Source of the DNA: an uncultured Methanosarcinales archaeon
Lineage (GTDB): Archaea; Halobacteriota; Methanosarcinia; Methanotrichales; Methanotrichaceae
Direction of reading: 5' to 3'
NCBI GenBank assembly: GCA_903871465.1
Contig: CAIQHB010000037.1
Coordinates: 96,472-160,471, forward strand
Length of the DNA: 64,000 nt
The stretch's first letter is position 1. Every line of letters begins with the position of its first letter. Below the pieces are notes generated by a model. It was given only the letters and a program-made list of their open reading frames with translations. It made no database searches and was not told the DNA's origin. Of the stretch, positions 46,776 to 55,888 are shown piece by piece. The position numbers and the translations under genes are program-made.

Positions 46776-46966
46776 GTTTCCTGACAATGCATTTTGCAAA
46801 GTCCCTGGAAAAATCTAGTTGACAAAATTCGAACCATTTACGGTATATGAGACAGAACCGTTGAAAATCCATCATATCTTAAAATAAATCCCAGTGGCGA
46901 CCTAATGATCCTAAAAAATTGAAGGCAATAACTGGCATAAGGGCAGAATCCAGAAAGAATATCTCC

Positions 46967-47821
46967 ATGAACTCCAACGTAAGGATTATGCGTATAAAAT
47001 TGGCAGTTTTGATCCTGTCTCTGACGGTTTTCGCAATGCCTTCTGTTGCCGTTGACGTGGACAGATGGATCCAAGATCTCAAAGATCCAAATCCAATTGT
47101 ACGAGATACTGGTGCTGGTGAGTCATTGACCCAGACCGTCATGGATTGGCAGGCTCGAGGAAAAGCCGTGAGGGCTCTCGGCCAACTCAATAATAGTGAT
47201 GTGGAGCCATTAATCCAGGCACTTAAGTATGAGGATCGGATGATCCGGGCGAGCGCTGCAATGGCTCTTGGCCATCTTGGTGATGCCAGGGCCGTGGGAC
47301 CGTTGATCCAGACCCTCAAGGATGATGAGGATTGGCTGGTCCGAACGAGTTCTGCAGAGGCTCTCGGTAAACTCAATGATACTAGAGCCATAGAGCCATT
47401 GATCAAGGCATTCAAGGATGAGGATTCAGGGGTCCGATTATATGCTGCAGAGGCTCTTGCCGAACTAAATGATACGGGAGCGGTTGATCTATTGATTCAG
47501 GCACTTAAGGATGAGGATCCGGAAGTCCGATACTATGCTGCAAGGGCTCTCGGCAAACTCCATGATCCCAGAGCTTTAGAGCCTTTAACGCAGACTCTCA
47601 ATGATGAAAATCCGGAGGTCCGAGCAGGCGCTGCAGTGGCTCTCGGCTATCTTGGTGATATCAGAGCTGTGGAACCACTTATCCAAGTGCTCAAAGAGGA
47701 CAAGTCAATGCAGGCACAAATCAGTGCTTCGGAGGCTCTCGGCAAACTCAATAATACAAGCAATAGGACACTTGCCCATATGCTCAGCGGTGAATCCGCG
47801 CCCAGGGGTAGCCGAGTGTGA
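46967..47821 (+). CDS. Secreted HEAT-repeat protein
   Basis: 284 residues from ATG 46967 (46988 is an alternative). A signal peptide (MRIKLAVLILSLTVFAMPSV) precedes seven to eight PBS-lyase-type HEAT units of 31 residues, each like A-x-x-x-L-I-Q-A-L-K-D-E-D-x-x-V-R-x-x-A-A-x-A-L-G-x-L. The repeats are almost identical in pattern, a sign of recent expansion. Extracellular HEAT arrays are protein-binding scaffolds. It is divergent from the ubiquitin-domain gene. Confidence 0.88.
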   Translation: MNSNVRIMRIKLAVLILSLTVFAMPSVAVDVDRWIQDLKDPNPIVRDTGAGESLTQTVMDWQARGKAVRALGQLNNSDVEPLIQALKYEDRMIRASAAMALGHLGDARAVGPLIQTLKDDEDWLVRTSSAEALGKLNDTRAIEPLIKAFKDEDSGVRLYAAEALAELNDTGAVDLLIQALKDEDPEVRYYAARALGKLHDPRALEPLTQTLNDENPEVRAGAAVALGYLGDIRAVEPLIQVLKEDKSMQAQISASEALGKLNNTSNRTLAHMLSGESAPRGSRV

Positions 47822-48077
47822 GCTGAAGAGCATCGAGGCCGCCCGCCGCCCGTGAGCGCTCGCCCACATGCGAGCCTGGCACCCAGGCAGTATACATTAT
47901 CGATTAACTATCATCACATCTCCATCACAACAAATTTTGATTATGAAATAGAGCCCTAGAATACAGAGCTGGACGAATCGCTCATCCATCCTCTGCAGGA
48001 CGACATGTTTGGTAGATGTTGTAGGGCTGCTACTTCCCGGGCTCCTCGACGCCCGGAGGCCAAACGGGCAATGCGGC

Positions 48078-48716
48078 CTATGGATCGGCGTTCGCATCAA
48101 CGCTTGGCCTATCTTTGGCGGCAGTGGCTGCAGGCTTGAAGATATTCGCAGAAACCACGAACGTGACCTGGCCGGACCGGCTGCTGCCATCAGCCATGTA
48201 GGCAGAATAGGTCCCGGCAGCCAGGGAGGATAGTGACAGATTGAGCTTATACAGGTTTAAGACTCCCAGGGGTATCACGGTTAGGCTCATCTCCGTCCCC
48301 GATATCGAACCGCTGGCTGTAGCCTCCACAGTCTCATTTTGTCGATTTATGACCCCCTGACCCGTGACCACATCTTTGTTCTGGACAAGATATAGTTTGA
48401 TTTTCTCTGGGGGTTTGCCTATTAGATCGAAGGACCAGGTGCCGTTCACATTCACATTATCCAACGAATTATCTTCAGCCGCCTCGGTCGGAGTCACAAC
48501 TGAGAACCCAGGCTGTTCGCTATCCGATTTATAGAGCGAGTTGGGTCCCGTTATCACCCCCGCATTCCTGGCATCCTGAATGAGTTCTTGCGGCAAGGGC
48601 GTGGACATGGATTCGCCCAGCTGGCCGGGATCGAGTGGGTCACCCGTATCTGCATCTGCCTGAATCAAGAAAATAGCAATAACCGTTATGGTTAGGATTA
48701 CATTGTGGTGTATCAT
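48078..48716 (-). CDS. Secreted protein of unknown function
   Basis: 212 residues from ATG 48716 (the longer frame to 48827 adds a basic, unlike stretch). The first 22 residues (MIHHNVILTITVIAIFLIQA) are a signal peptide. A beta-rich domain follows (GTWSFDLIGKPPEKIKLYLV, later SLAAGTYSAYMADG and SGQVTFVVSAN), with a tail rich in Ala and Asp. The style (W-S-F, loop with Q-N-E-T) is that of methanogen surface proteins. No name. Confidence 0.65.
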   Translation of the reverse strand: MIHHNVILTITVIAIFLIQADADTGDPLDPGQLGESMSTPLPQELIQDARNAGVITGPNSLYKSDSEQPGFSVVTPTEAAEDNSLDNVNVNGTWSFDLIGKPPEKIKLYLVQNKDVVTGQGVINRQNETVEATASGSISGTEMSLTVIPLGVLNLYKLNLSLSSLAAGTYSAYMADGSSRSGQVTFVVSANIFKPAATAAKDRPSVDANADP

Positions 48717-49107
48717 ATCGACCCGGTCCCGGGTCCGACTGACGAGTGCCCTCTTTCCTGCCGCGCCACGGTTAAACCCTCGACTTCTGGAAGCTTGGAA
48801 TATTCTTTTACGCGTCCAATGGCACACAGTCTCTGACCCGATTGCACTTTCCGTTATTACTATATGACGATTTCGGTTTAGTCAACTGTCGAAATTGATG
48901 CGGGAATCTTAAGAAGATCGAGCAATGTTATATTAATGAGAATAGACAAAAATTTAAATAGTTCAACAGTCATAGTCATCCGGGGAGTTTCGGATTGCTT
49001 CATTGGGAACTTGGGAGACTGCGGAACAATCCCTCCTGCAAGATGGATTGCAGCAAATTCGAAGAAATACGCCCGATGAGAAACCAGATTTAGGAGGCTG
49101 AATAAAT
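48717..49107. other. Intergenic region with promoter, 391 bases
   Basis: No gene seen. AATTTAAATA at 48951-48960 is a strong archaeal TATA box for the secreted OB-fold gene, leaving a leader of about 120 bases with an inverted-repeat-like CCGGGGAG region. Confidence 0.5.
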
Positions 49108-49527
49108 ATGCAAAAGAATGGACTTTATTGGATTACATGTATTGCCATCCTTTTATGTATGGCATGTGCTGCAGTTCAAGCTGCAGATATCAATTATGAG
49201 AAAGTAACCATAAAAGAAATCATGGATGGAAGCTCTCTGTCCTCGGGAAGAGCAGTTCAGATCGAGGGGACGATTGAGAAAGAGTGTCCCGCGAGAGGTT
49301 GCTGGTTAGTGGTCAACGATGGAACAGGGAGCCTGCTCGTCGATCTGAAGCCCAACAACTTCACCATGCCACTGAATCTGATCGGCAATACCGCCAAAGT
49401 ATACGGAAGTGTGGCCGTTGTTGGAGAGAAGAAGAAGCTGACCTTTGAACCAGGGACTCCTTATATCATCGGCAAAAAGGTGGAGATCACAGGTGATTTC
49501 AAGTCACCTCTCGTCGTGACGGGATGA
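49108..49527 (+). CDS. Secreted OB-fold protein (paralogue at 52968-53348)
   Basis: 139 residues. A signal peptide (ITCIAILLCMACAAVQA) precedes one OB-fold domain with the segment IEGTIEKECPARGCWLVVND and later LLVDLKPNNF. The paralogue has IEGKIETECPAGCWFIVND and YVDILPSNF. Such exported OB proteins resemble DUF4920-like domains; the two Cys could bind metal or form a disulfide. A TTTAAATA promoter lies 150 bases upstream and a T-tract follows the stop. Ligand unknown. Confidence 0.75.
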   Translation: MQKNGLYWITCIAILLCMACAAVQAADINYEKVTIKEIMDGSSLSSGRAVQIEGTIEKECPARGCWLVVNDGTGSLLVDLKPNNFTMPLNLIGNTAKVYGSVAVVGEKKKLTFEPGTPYIIGKKVEITGDFKSPLVVTG

Positions 49528-49566
49528 GCCATCTGTAGTTTGCAGCTCGATAAGGATTATACGCTT

Positions 49567-49580
49567 CTATTTTTTTTATT
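49567..49580 (+). terminator. T-tract terminator after the OB-fold gene
   Basis: A run of eight to nine T, then ATTAATTTC, about 40 bases after the stop at 49527 fits archaeal termination. Confidence 0.5.
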
Positions 49581-49615
49581 AATTTCTTGCATCATTTGGG
49601 CTCGATATCTCCCGC

Positions 49616-50806
49616 CTATCTATCTCTGTTCACGCCAGATTCTGCAGGAGAAGACAGCTTAACCACTTCTATCTCAGCTCCAGACTCTTGGCAGTAGGCC
49701 CGAATCCTTTTGAGGGAGTGGTCTATCATCCCGCCTGAGGTCATTATCAAGGAGTCTTTGCCTACCAAGGCCTTGAGGATGCACTTGTCAATGACGCCGT
49801 AGGTGAAGTCCAGGGGGATTCCGGCGTGTTCGGCCATTATCTTGGCGTTCGTTCCCATGGCTCCGATATAACTTACATGAGACCTTTCCAGGATGTCCTT
49901 GATCCCTTCGGGGTCCGGTTCGTCCACGTTGCAGATGTAGATCTTTCCCAGGACTTCCTGAAAGGCTGTCCCTCGGGTTCCGGTCTCCAGTAGGTCGGTC
50001 AATTCCAGAACGTTCCTGGGCGGCTTAGAGCCAATGAGCAAACCCCGTCCGACCAGCTCCTTGTAGAGGTCTACAACAATCGGCAGCTTTAGCCTGGCTC
50101 TCTTGATCAGCTCCGCATCTCCGAAAACCTCCTGTCCGGTGCCCCGGAGGAGCACACCGCCATCTTCCATGAGGATTACCTCGTCGGCCCAACGGTAGGC
50201 CAGGTCCACGTCATGCGTTGAGATGATTATGGTCTTACCGCCACAGTTCAGCTCGTCCAGCATCTCCATGATCTCCTCCGCGGAGGCGGGATCGAGGTTA
50301 GAGGTCGGTTCGTCCAAAATCAACACCTCTGGCTCCATAGCCAGGATTCCTGCGATGGCTACTCTCTTCTTCTCGCCGCCACTGAGGTGGTGAGGAGGAC
50401 GGCGTTCGTAACCGGAGAGTCCAACATATTGCAGGGCGTAATCTGCGTACAACTTCACTTTATCTTTGGGAAAGCCCAGGTTCACAGGCCCAAATGCTAC
50501 ATCTTGAAAGACCGTCGGAGCGAAAAGCTGGTCGTCCGAGTTCTGAAAAACCATCCCTACCTTGCGTCTAATCTCCCGGAGTGAAGCGGAATCATATTGA
50601 AAAGCCCGGTCGTGGAAGAGGACCTCTCCGACGCTTGGGCGCAGTATGCCGTTAAGCATGAGCATGAGGGTGGATTTGCCGGCTCCATTTGGGCCTACCA
50701 GAGCTATTTTTTGGCCTTCATCCAGTGATATGCTCACACTTTTCAGGGCTTTGGTTCCGTCTCCGTAAGAATAGACCACATTTCTGCATTCAAGAAGGGA
50801 TGTCAT
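49616..50806 (-). CDS. cbiO: Cobalt/nickel ECF transporter ATPase with C-terminal extension
   Basis: 396 residues. Residues 1-270 are the ABC ATPase: Walker A GPNGAGKST, Q-loop VFQNSDDQLF, LSGGEKKR signature, Walker B LILDEPTS. The extra 125 residues (VSYIGAMGTNAKIMAEHAGI and on) are unlike standard CbiO and may be a regulatory domain known from methanogen CbiO relatives. The ATPase powers metal uptake with CbiQ, CbiM and CbiN for coenzyme F430 (Ni) or B12 (Co). It follows cbiQ by six bases. Confidence 0.93.
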   Translation of the reverse strand: MTSLLECRNVVYSYGDGTKALKSVSISLDEGQKIALVGPNGAGKSTLMLMLNGILRPSVGEVLFHDRAFQYDSASLREIRRKVGMVFQNSDDQLFAPTVFQDVAFGPVNLGFPKDKVKLYADYALQYVGLSGYERRPPHHLSGGEKKRVAIAGILAMEPEVLILDEPTSNLDPASAEEIMEMLDELNCGGKTIIISTHDVDLAYRWADEVILMEDGGVLLRGTGQEVFGDAELIKRARLKLPIVVDLYKELVGRGLLIGSKPPRNVLELTDLLETGTRGTAFQEVLGKIYICNVDEPDPEGIKDILERSHVSYIGAMGTNAKIMAEHAGIPLDFTYGVIDKCILKALVGKDSLIMTSGGMIDHSLKRIRAYCQESGAEIEVVKLSSPAESGVNRDR

Positions 50807-50812
50807 TTAACC

Positions 50813-51595
50813 TCATAACAGTTGGATGCCCCGGGTAAAGACGGCAATGGCTGCAATCACCGCCAGATAACCCATCACGGCAAAGATTTCCTTCGGCTCC
50901 GCCTTGGCGGATTGCTCCATGAGATCGAGTTTGCCATCGTAACAGCGAGCGTCCATAGCTACGATGAGCCTCTCGCCCTGCTCCCACGCTCTCAAGAACA
51001 GAACGCTGGAAAGCATAGAGAAGGAGTAGAGAGAGTTTTTGACACCTGCATCTCCCAACCGCATCACCTGGGCGCTGTGGATCATGGCAGACTGATCCAC
51101 AAAGACAAAAATGTACCTGTACATCAACATGGAAAGCTCGACCAGGAAGTCCGGCAGACCCAGGGACTTCAACACGGAGAAGATCTCGATCATGGGTGTG
51201 GTAAGGGCTATAAAGAATAGAGAGCACATGCCTCCGAAGGTCCGGGCAATCAGAAGCAATGCCAGGTTGGCCCCTTCTTCTCTGATGACCAAGCTGATGC
51301 CAAAGAAGTCAAAGGCAAATAATGATTCGCCTCCGCCATGCATAAAGGCCACAACAGCGGCGCTCAGCAGGGAGAAGGAGACGGGTAAGAATAACAGTTT
51401 GGAGTAAAAACGCCCTGGAATTTTGGCCAACATCACAGTTATGAGGCTCATGGTAATTGCTATGAATAGAGGCGCTACCGGCGTGGCTGAGGAAACACAA
51501 AGGAGGATGGCCCCCAGGCCGAGCAGCAGCTTGAGCCTCGTGCTAGTGTCCCGCAGAGCATTGGAATGGGCGTAGTCATCCAGCAGGTCATGCAT
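50813..51595 (-). CDS. cbiQ: Cobalt/nickel ECF transporter permease
   Basis: 260 residues, four to six membrane segments. The coupling motif is seen as DARCYDGKL and the ALT-type ending. The ATG immediately follows the cbiN stop with no gap. It is the transmembrane T component that links CbiO to CbiM. Confidence 0.92.
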   Translation of the reverse strand: MHDLLDDYAHSNALRDTSTRLKLLLGLGAILLCVSSATPVAPLFIAITMSLITVMLAKIPGRFYSKLLFLPVSFSLLSAAVVAFMHGGGESLFAFDFFGISLVIREEGANLALLLIARTFGGMCSLFFIALTTPMIEIFSVLKSLGLPDFLVELSMLMYRYIFVFVDQSAMIHSAQVMRLGDAGVKNSLYSFSMLSSVLFLRAWEQGERLIVAMDARCYDGKLDLMEQSAKAEPKEIFAVMGYLAVIAAIAVFTRGIQLL

Positions 51596-51910
51596 TCAGG
51601 TTTCCTTCTTGCTCTTGGAGGATGATGCAACGTTCATCTTTGCCATGGCGCGATAATAGCCCAGGAAATAACCGATGATGAGGCTACCGAAAGCCGCCTG
51701 CAGAGCGAAAAGCAAGCTCTCTATTTCACCGCTAGGCGGCGTCCATATGCTCTGCGCCCAAGGCCGGTAGGTTCCGCCCGTCAATTTATCTATTGTATCT
51801 TTGGCCTGATCGTCAGACCCGCTCCATTCGTGATTTCCTGTTGAGCTGACATAAGCGAAGGCACCGATGAACACTACAAGGATGGCAAGAACAATGAGTT
51901 CCATCTTCAT
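51596..51910 (-). CDS. cbiN: Cobalt transport protein CbiN
   Basis: 104 residues with two membrane segments and a middle domain containing WSGSDDQAKDTI, the CbiN pattern. It stabilises CbiM in metal uptake. The ATG overlaps the cbiM stop (ATGA). Confidence 0.92.
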   Translation of the reverse strand: MKMELIVLAILVVFIGAFAYVSSTGNHEWSGSDDQAKDTIDKLTGGTYRPWAQSIWTPPSGEIESLLFALQAAFGSLIIGYFLGYYRAMAKMNVASSSKSKKET

Positions 51911-52602
51911 ACAGACATATCCTTCAGCTTTTTGATAATGCTGGGAGACGCCACATTTAGCTTCAGCAAGACATCGCTTCTGAGCTGGACGATGTACTTG
52001 AACATGAGCGCAGTTACAGCTCCCTCCACGATGGCCAGGGGAACCTGGGTTATGGCAAAGACGGCCAGGAATGCCTCGAAAGATGCCACGACACCACCGG
52101 AAGCGGCGGGGAAGGCCAGAGCAAGCTCAATGGAGGTAACAATATAGGTGGCCCAATCCGCGAACAACGCCGCCAGAAATACGGCAATGTACATATTGAT
52201 CCCGGATTTCATGGACCCTTTGTAGACCAGGTAACCCACGATTGGCCCGGCTATCCCCATAGAGAAGGTGTTGGCTCCCAAGGTGGTCAGGCCGCCGTGA
52301 GCCAGAAATATTGCCTGGTAGATCAGGACTATGATTGATAGAACCGAGGTCATCCACGGCCCGAAGAGTATCGCTCCCATGCCGGTTCCAGTTGGATGAG
52401 AGCAGCTTCCCGTAACGGATGGCATTTTCAGAGAGGAGAGGACGAAGATGAAGGCACCGGATACTGCCAGCAAGGGCAGAACATCCCGATTAGCTTTCAT
52501 CAATTTGCGCATTTTGTAAGCTCCATAGGCCACCACCGGCAGCGCGAGCGCATACCAAAAAACGCACCAGTAGAGCGGCAAGAATCCCTCCATTATATGC
52601 AT
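51907..52602 (-). CDS. cbiM: Cobalt/nickel substrate-binding membrane protein CbiM
   Basis: 231 residues. The N-terminus MHIMEGFLP carries the metal-binding His2, and SHPTGTGMGAILFGPW with His and Gly-rich loop is diagnostic. Six to seven membrane helices. First gene of cbiMNQO; no NikR box or riboswitch is recognised upstream, so regulation cannot be assigned. Confidence 0.95.
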   Translation of the reverse strand: MHIMEGFLPLYWCVFWYALALPVVAYGAYKMRKLMKANRDVLPLLAVSGAFIFVLSSLKMPSVTGSCSHPTGTGMGAILFGPWMTSVLSIIVLIYQAIFLAHGGLTTLGANTFSMGIAGPIVGYLVYKGSMKSGINMYIAVFLAALFADWATYIVTSIELALAFPAASGGVVASFEAFLAVFAITQVPLAIVEGAVTALMFKYIVQLRSDVLLKLNVASPSIIKKLKDMSV

Positions 52603-52967
52603 TCACATCACAGATAAGGCAATTCCGTCTTAACATATAAAGCTTACTTGATTAAAGACAAAATTTGTTTGCTTGTCCTATTTGGACCGAAACTCCCAAC
52701 CGCCTCAGGAGGAAGCTCACAACTGGTGGCTCACACTTGGTAGCTCACATGTCATAAGGCTGCCCACTCAGATATCCATTCGTGTTCACCTTGGAAGCAC
52801 AGCAAAGATTCCAGATGTGCTGGACAATTTTTAAATAGTATGAATGATATGAATTATATCAGCTAGAAATTCAGCTACTGTACGGGAATATTATATAAAC
52901 ATAAATGCAAAAATTAATAAATAACATATTCTTACTTGTATGCAATGATGCGTTAGGTGATAGGAAG
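52603..52967. other. Intergenic region with promoters, 365 bases
   Basis: Divergent spacer between cbiM and the second OB-fold gene. ATTTTTAAATAGT (52828-52840) resembles the box before the paralogue at 48951. A direct repeat TGGTGGCTCACACTT / TGGTAGCTCACATGT lies at about 52723-52753. A TATA-like ATATAAAGC lies at 52636-52644 near cbiM. Confidence 0.5.
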
Positions 52968-53348
52968 ATGAGAAAGGATTGGTTGAAAGTCGCATTGATT
53001 CTCCTCTGCATGACGGCCCTGGCAGTTCAGGTATCCCTGGCCAAAGAAGAGCCAGCCGAACTCCAGGGTGAGTCGGTGAAGATTCCGGACATAATTCAGA
53101 ATTCTGCCGCGTTTGTTGGAACGAACGTGGTGATAGAAGGCAAGATTGAGACCGAATGTCCCGCAGGCTGCTGGTTCATCGTAAACGATGGAGACGCGAG
53201 CCTTTATGTCGATATCCTTCCGAGCAACTTCGTCATCCCTCAGGAGGCTGGATCGAAGGTCAAGGTTTATGGAGAATTGACCCTTAAGGACGGCGACCCC
53301 ATGATGATCGGCAAGATCGTAGAAATAAATGGAGAGGTCTACAGATGA
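52968..53348 (+). CDS. Secreted OB-fold protein, second paralogue
   Basis: 126 residues from ATG 52968. A signal peptide (VALILLCMTALAVQVSLA) is followed by the same OB domain as the gene at 49108, with ETECPAGCWFIVND, YVDILPSNF and the ending IGKIVEINGEVYR. Its stop overlaps the permease gene start (ATGA), so it belongs to an operon with the ABC transporter and may be its extracytoplasmic partner. Confidence 0.75.
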   Translation: MRKDWLKVALILLCMTALAVQVSLAKEEPAELQGESVKIPDIIQNSAAFVGTNVVIEGKIETECPAGCWFIVNDGDASLYVDILPSNFVIPQEAGSKVKVYGELTLKDGDPMMIGKIVEINGEVYR

Positions 53349-54529
53349 ATTTCCTCTCCCTGGCGGCAAAGAATCTGCTGCGCCGGAGGGGGAGGACGCT
53401 TCTGACGGTCTTGGGTGTAGCTATCTCCATTACGGTCCTATTTAGCCTTCTCTCTTTAAACTCAGGATATGAGAAAGAGCTAAACAAGGAAGTTAACAGC
53501 ATGGGAGTGCATATTCTGGCCGTGCCCAAAGGCTGTCCCTACGAGGCGGCATCCCTGGTCATGCATGGTGGTGTGATACCCAAATATCTCTCTGCCAGCG
53601 ACCTCGATAATGTCAGCAATATCGAAGGGATTGAGCTGGCTACACCCATGCTCATGCACCAGTTCATCGGGAAAGATGAAGAGACCGGTGAGGTTGTGCC
53701 GCATGTGGTTTTTGGCATAAAGATCAATGATACAAAAAGACTGAAACCCTGGTGGAAGGTGGAAGGAAGGTATTTTACCGATAATGAGACCGATGTGATG
53801 ATTGTAGGCCACGGCCTGGCAGAAAAGCAGAACTATTCAGTGGGATCCGTGATGCAGGCGGGGCCCCTGAAGAACTTCACCGTCGTCGGCATACTGGAGC
53901 AGACAGGAGACCAGGACGATCAATTCCATTTCATACCTCTGACCGAAGCCCAGATGGTCTTCAACAAAAAGAACAAAATCACCACCATTGCAGTTAAAGT
54001 CCGAGATGTCGGAAAAATAGCGGCGGTCTCAGAGCAGATGGAGAAGATTCCCGATATCCAGGTTGTGACCATGACTCAAATCATGGGCACCATCATGAAT
54101 CTGGCAGGGTCTGCGCGCTCTCTTCTCCTGACGGTTATCGCCATAGCGCTGATCATCAGCGCCTTTGGCATCATCAATACGCTGCTCATGTCCGTGAATG
54201 AAAGAACCAGGGAGTTTGGCATGATGAAGTCCATTGGTGCATCAGGTCTGGATATAGCCAGGATGGTAATGGTGGAGACGGTGTTCATCACATTCAGCGG
54301 CGGCATAATTGGAACTCTTGCGGCCATTGTGGGCTCAAGCCTGATAGAGGAATTTGTCAAAGGCATGCTGCCCTATTCCCCGAAGGGATCGCTCGTATCT
54401 TTGAGCCCGGAGCTGATCGCTTTTGCGCTGGTCTTCTCAGTGGTTTTAGGCCTCATTTGCGGCCTATATCCTGCCTTCAAATCCTCGCGGCTGACGCCCA
54501 TGGAAGCTATCCGGGGTGGCGTGGAATGA
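53345..54529 (+). CDS. ABC transporter permease, FtsX/MacB type
   Basis: 394 residues. One N-terminal membrane segment (GRTLLTVLGVAISITVLFSL), a large extracytoplasmic MacB-core domain (about 40-270), then three membrane helices with the FtsX motif (NERTREFGMMKSIGAS). The substrate of such mechanotransmission transporters includes lipoproteins, peptides or signals to an outside partner. It overlaps the OB-fold and ATPase genes by four bases each. Confidence 0.9.
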   Translation: MNFLSLAAKNLLRRRGRTLLTVLGVAISITVLFSLLSLNSGYEKELNKEVNSMGVHILAVPKGCPYEAASLVMHGGVIPKYLSASDLDNVSNIEGIELATPMLMHQFIGKDEETGEVVPHVVFGIKINDTKRLKPWWKVEGRYFTDNETDVMIVGHGLAEKQNYSVGSVMQAGPLKNFTVVGILEQTGDQDDQFHFIPLTEAQMVFNKKNKITTIAVKVRDVGKIAAVSEQMEKIPDIQVVTMTQIMGTIMNLAGSARSLLLTVIAIALIISAFGIINTLLMSVNERTREFGMMKSIGASGLDIARMVMVETVFITFSGGIIGTLAAIVGSSLIEEFVKGMLPYSPKGSLVSLSPELIAFALVFSVVLGLICGLYPAFKSSRLTPMEAIRGGVE

Positions 54530-55206
54530 AGAGCATAATCGTGGCCAACGGCCTGACCAAGGTATACCGCCGCGGGAGAGAAGAGATCCATGCTTTGAAG
54601 AATGTGGATTTCCGGGCGAACGAGGGTGAATTCGTCTCCATCATCGGCCCTTCCGGCTCCGGTAAGACGGCATTGCTCAACATCATCGGCTGCCTGGACA
54701 CACCTACAGGAGGCCATCTGCAGCTGAATGGGGCAGAAGTCAGCGGCCTTGCGGAAAGAGATTTGGTGAAGCTGCGCCGGGAGAACATCGGCTTCGTCTT
54801 TCAGCAGTTCCATCTCATGCCTACCCTGACAGCACGGGAGAATATAGAGCTGCCCCTGCTTTTTAGCCACAAGAACAGAGGCCGGAACAAGATTGACAGG
54901 GTCTTGCAGATGGTGGGATTGGAAGAGAGAGGAGATCACCTGCCAGGACAGCTCTCCGGTGGGGAGATGCAGCGGGTGGCCATCGGCCGGGCCCTGATCA
55001 ATGATCCGCACATCCTCCTGGCGGATGAGCCCACCGGCAACCTTGACTCGGACACGTCTCTGATGATCTTTGATCTCTTCAGGGAGCTGAACCGCAAGGG
55101 TTTGACCCTGATAATAGTAACCCACAACAAGGACCTGGCGAGGCGGGCGGAGAAGATGTACACACTCCGGGATGGGAAGATCAGGGTCTGCGAGATATTT
55201 TCGTGA
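54526..55206 (+). CDS. ABC transporter ATPase, LolD/MacB type
   Basis: 226 residues from ATG 54526 (ATGA overlap). Walker A GPSGSGKT, Q-loop FVFQQFHLMP, signature LSGGEMQR, Walker B ILLADEPTGN and the H-loop VTHN are all intact. It powers the FtsX-type permease. Normal length for LolD. Confidence 0.93.
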   Translation: MKSIIVANGLTKVYRRGREEIHALKNVDFRANEGEFVSIIGPSGSGKTALLNIIGCLDTPTGGHLQLNGAEVSGLAERDLVKLRRENIGFVFQQFHLMPTLTARENIELPLLFSHKNRGRNKIDRVLQMVGLEERGDHLPGQLSGGEMQRVAIGRALINDPHILLADEPTGNLDSDTSLMIFDLFRELNRKGLTLIIVTHNKDLARRAEKMYTLRDGKIRVCEIFS

Positions 55207-55624
55207 TTTTATGAGATCGGGGGAACTCGTCATCCGTACGGGCGCGGGAGGACGGGCGAGGCGATTGTTGATGAGGCAGGAGATGGGATCGAGCAGTTTT
55301 TTTGATGGATCGAACCCTCAAATCAATGCTCGCCTGCAGTCGCTATGGCCAAAGGAAACCTAACCACAGTGGAGCAGAAAAAGACACTCACTACTGGGTA
55401 CCGTTTTCCCCCTTTTTTCAGGCCCCCCAGGATCGTGGTCTGGCAGTGCTTTCTGATCCCCCTAAATATGGAGGAAAAATAAAGTACTCATAGAGCTCCA
55501 TGGCACCCTTGGAGATATGCGAACGTCTTCACAATCGATATAAGTGGATGAGATGGCGTATTTCATGAAGTGATAGTCAAAAGAATTAAAAGGGAAGGCG
55601 TAATACAATTGGGTGAAGGAAGAA
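55207..55624. other. Intergenic region, 418 bases
   Basis: No gene seen. A stretch CAGGCCCCCCAGGATCGTGG... GGTCTGGCAGTGCTT (55420-55451) resembles CAGCAGGCCCGCC... GGTCTGGCGGTGCTT (56415-56473) after the toxin gene, so related debris may flank the VapBC pair. Confidence 0.35.
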
Positions 55625-55888
55625 ATGATGCCTGAAGCCATGCCCATAAAGAGTGCCGAATGCAATTTAGAAAAGTTGCTCAAAGGGTTGTCTTTTGGGG
55701 AATCCATTACATTGACAGGACCGGAAGGTGGCCCCGTAGCTCTCCTGGTCTCGCTTAAGCCCGGAAGGATCGTGCCAAATTCAGCTATCGATTGGGATGC
55801 TCGAATGGATGAGCTGGCCAGAAAGGTGAGCTGCGCCTGGAAAGGGAAAAAAAGCGCTGTGGATATCCTTTCGGAGATGCGACGGTGA
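55625..55888 (+). CDS. Antitoxin of a VapBC-like pair
   Basis: 87 residues from ATG 55625 (preceded by GAAGGAAG). Short, with a beta-rich start (AECNLEKLLKGLSFGESITL), like Phd/VapB-type antitoxins, and a C-terminal charged helix that would cap the toxin. The stop overlaps the toxin start. It is the expected antitoxin by position. Confidence 0.75.
   Translation: MMPEAMPIKSAECNLEKLLKGLSFGESITLTGPEGGPVALLVSLKPGRIVPNSAIDWDARMDELARKVSCAWKGKKSAVDILSEMRR

Noticed and set aside
46705..46875. N-terminal extension of the ubiquitin-domain gene to 46875
   Set aside because: It would hide the signal peptide inside the chain and runs through the promoter region; the shorter start has a ribosome site.
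52603..52860. Cobalamin riboswitch or NikR operator before cbiM
   Set aside because: No B12-box-like core or NikR half-sites could be recognised; only a short direct repeat is present.
54373..55233. 286-residue frame antisense to the ABC ATPase
   Set aside because: Opposite strand encodes a clear ABC ATPase with all motifs.
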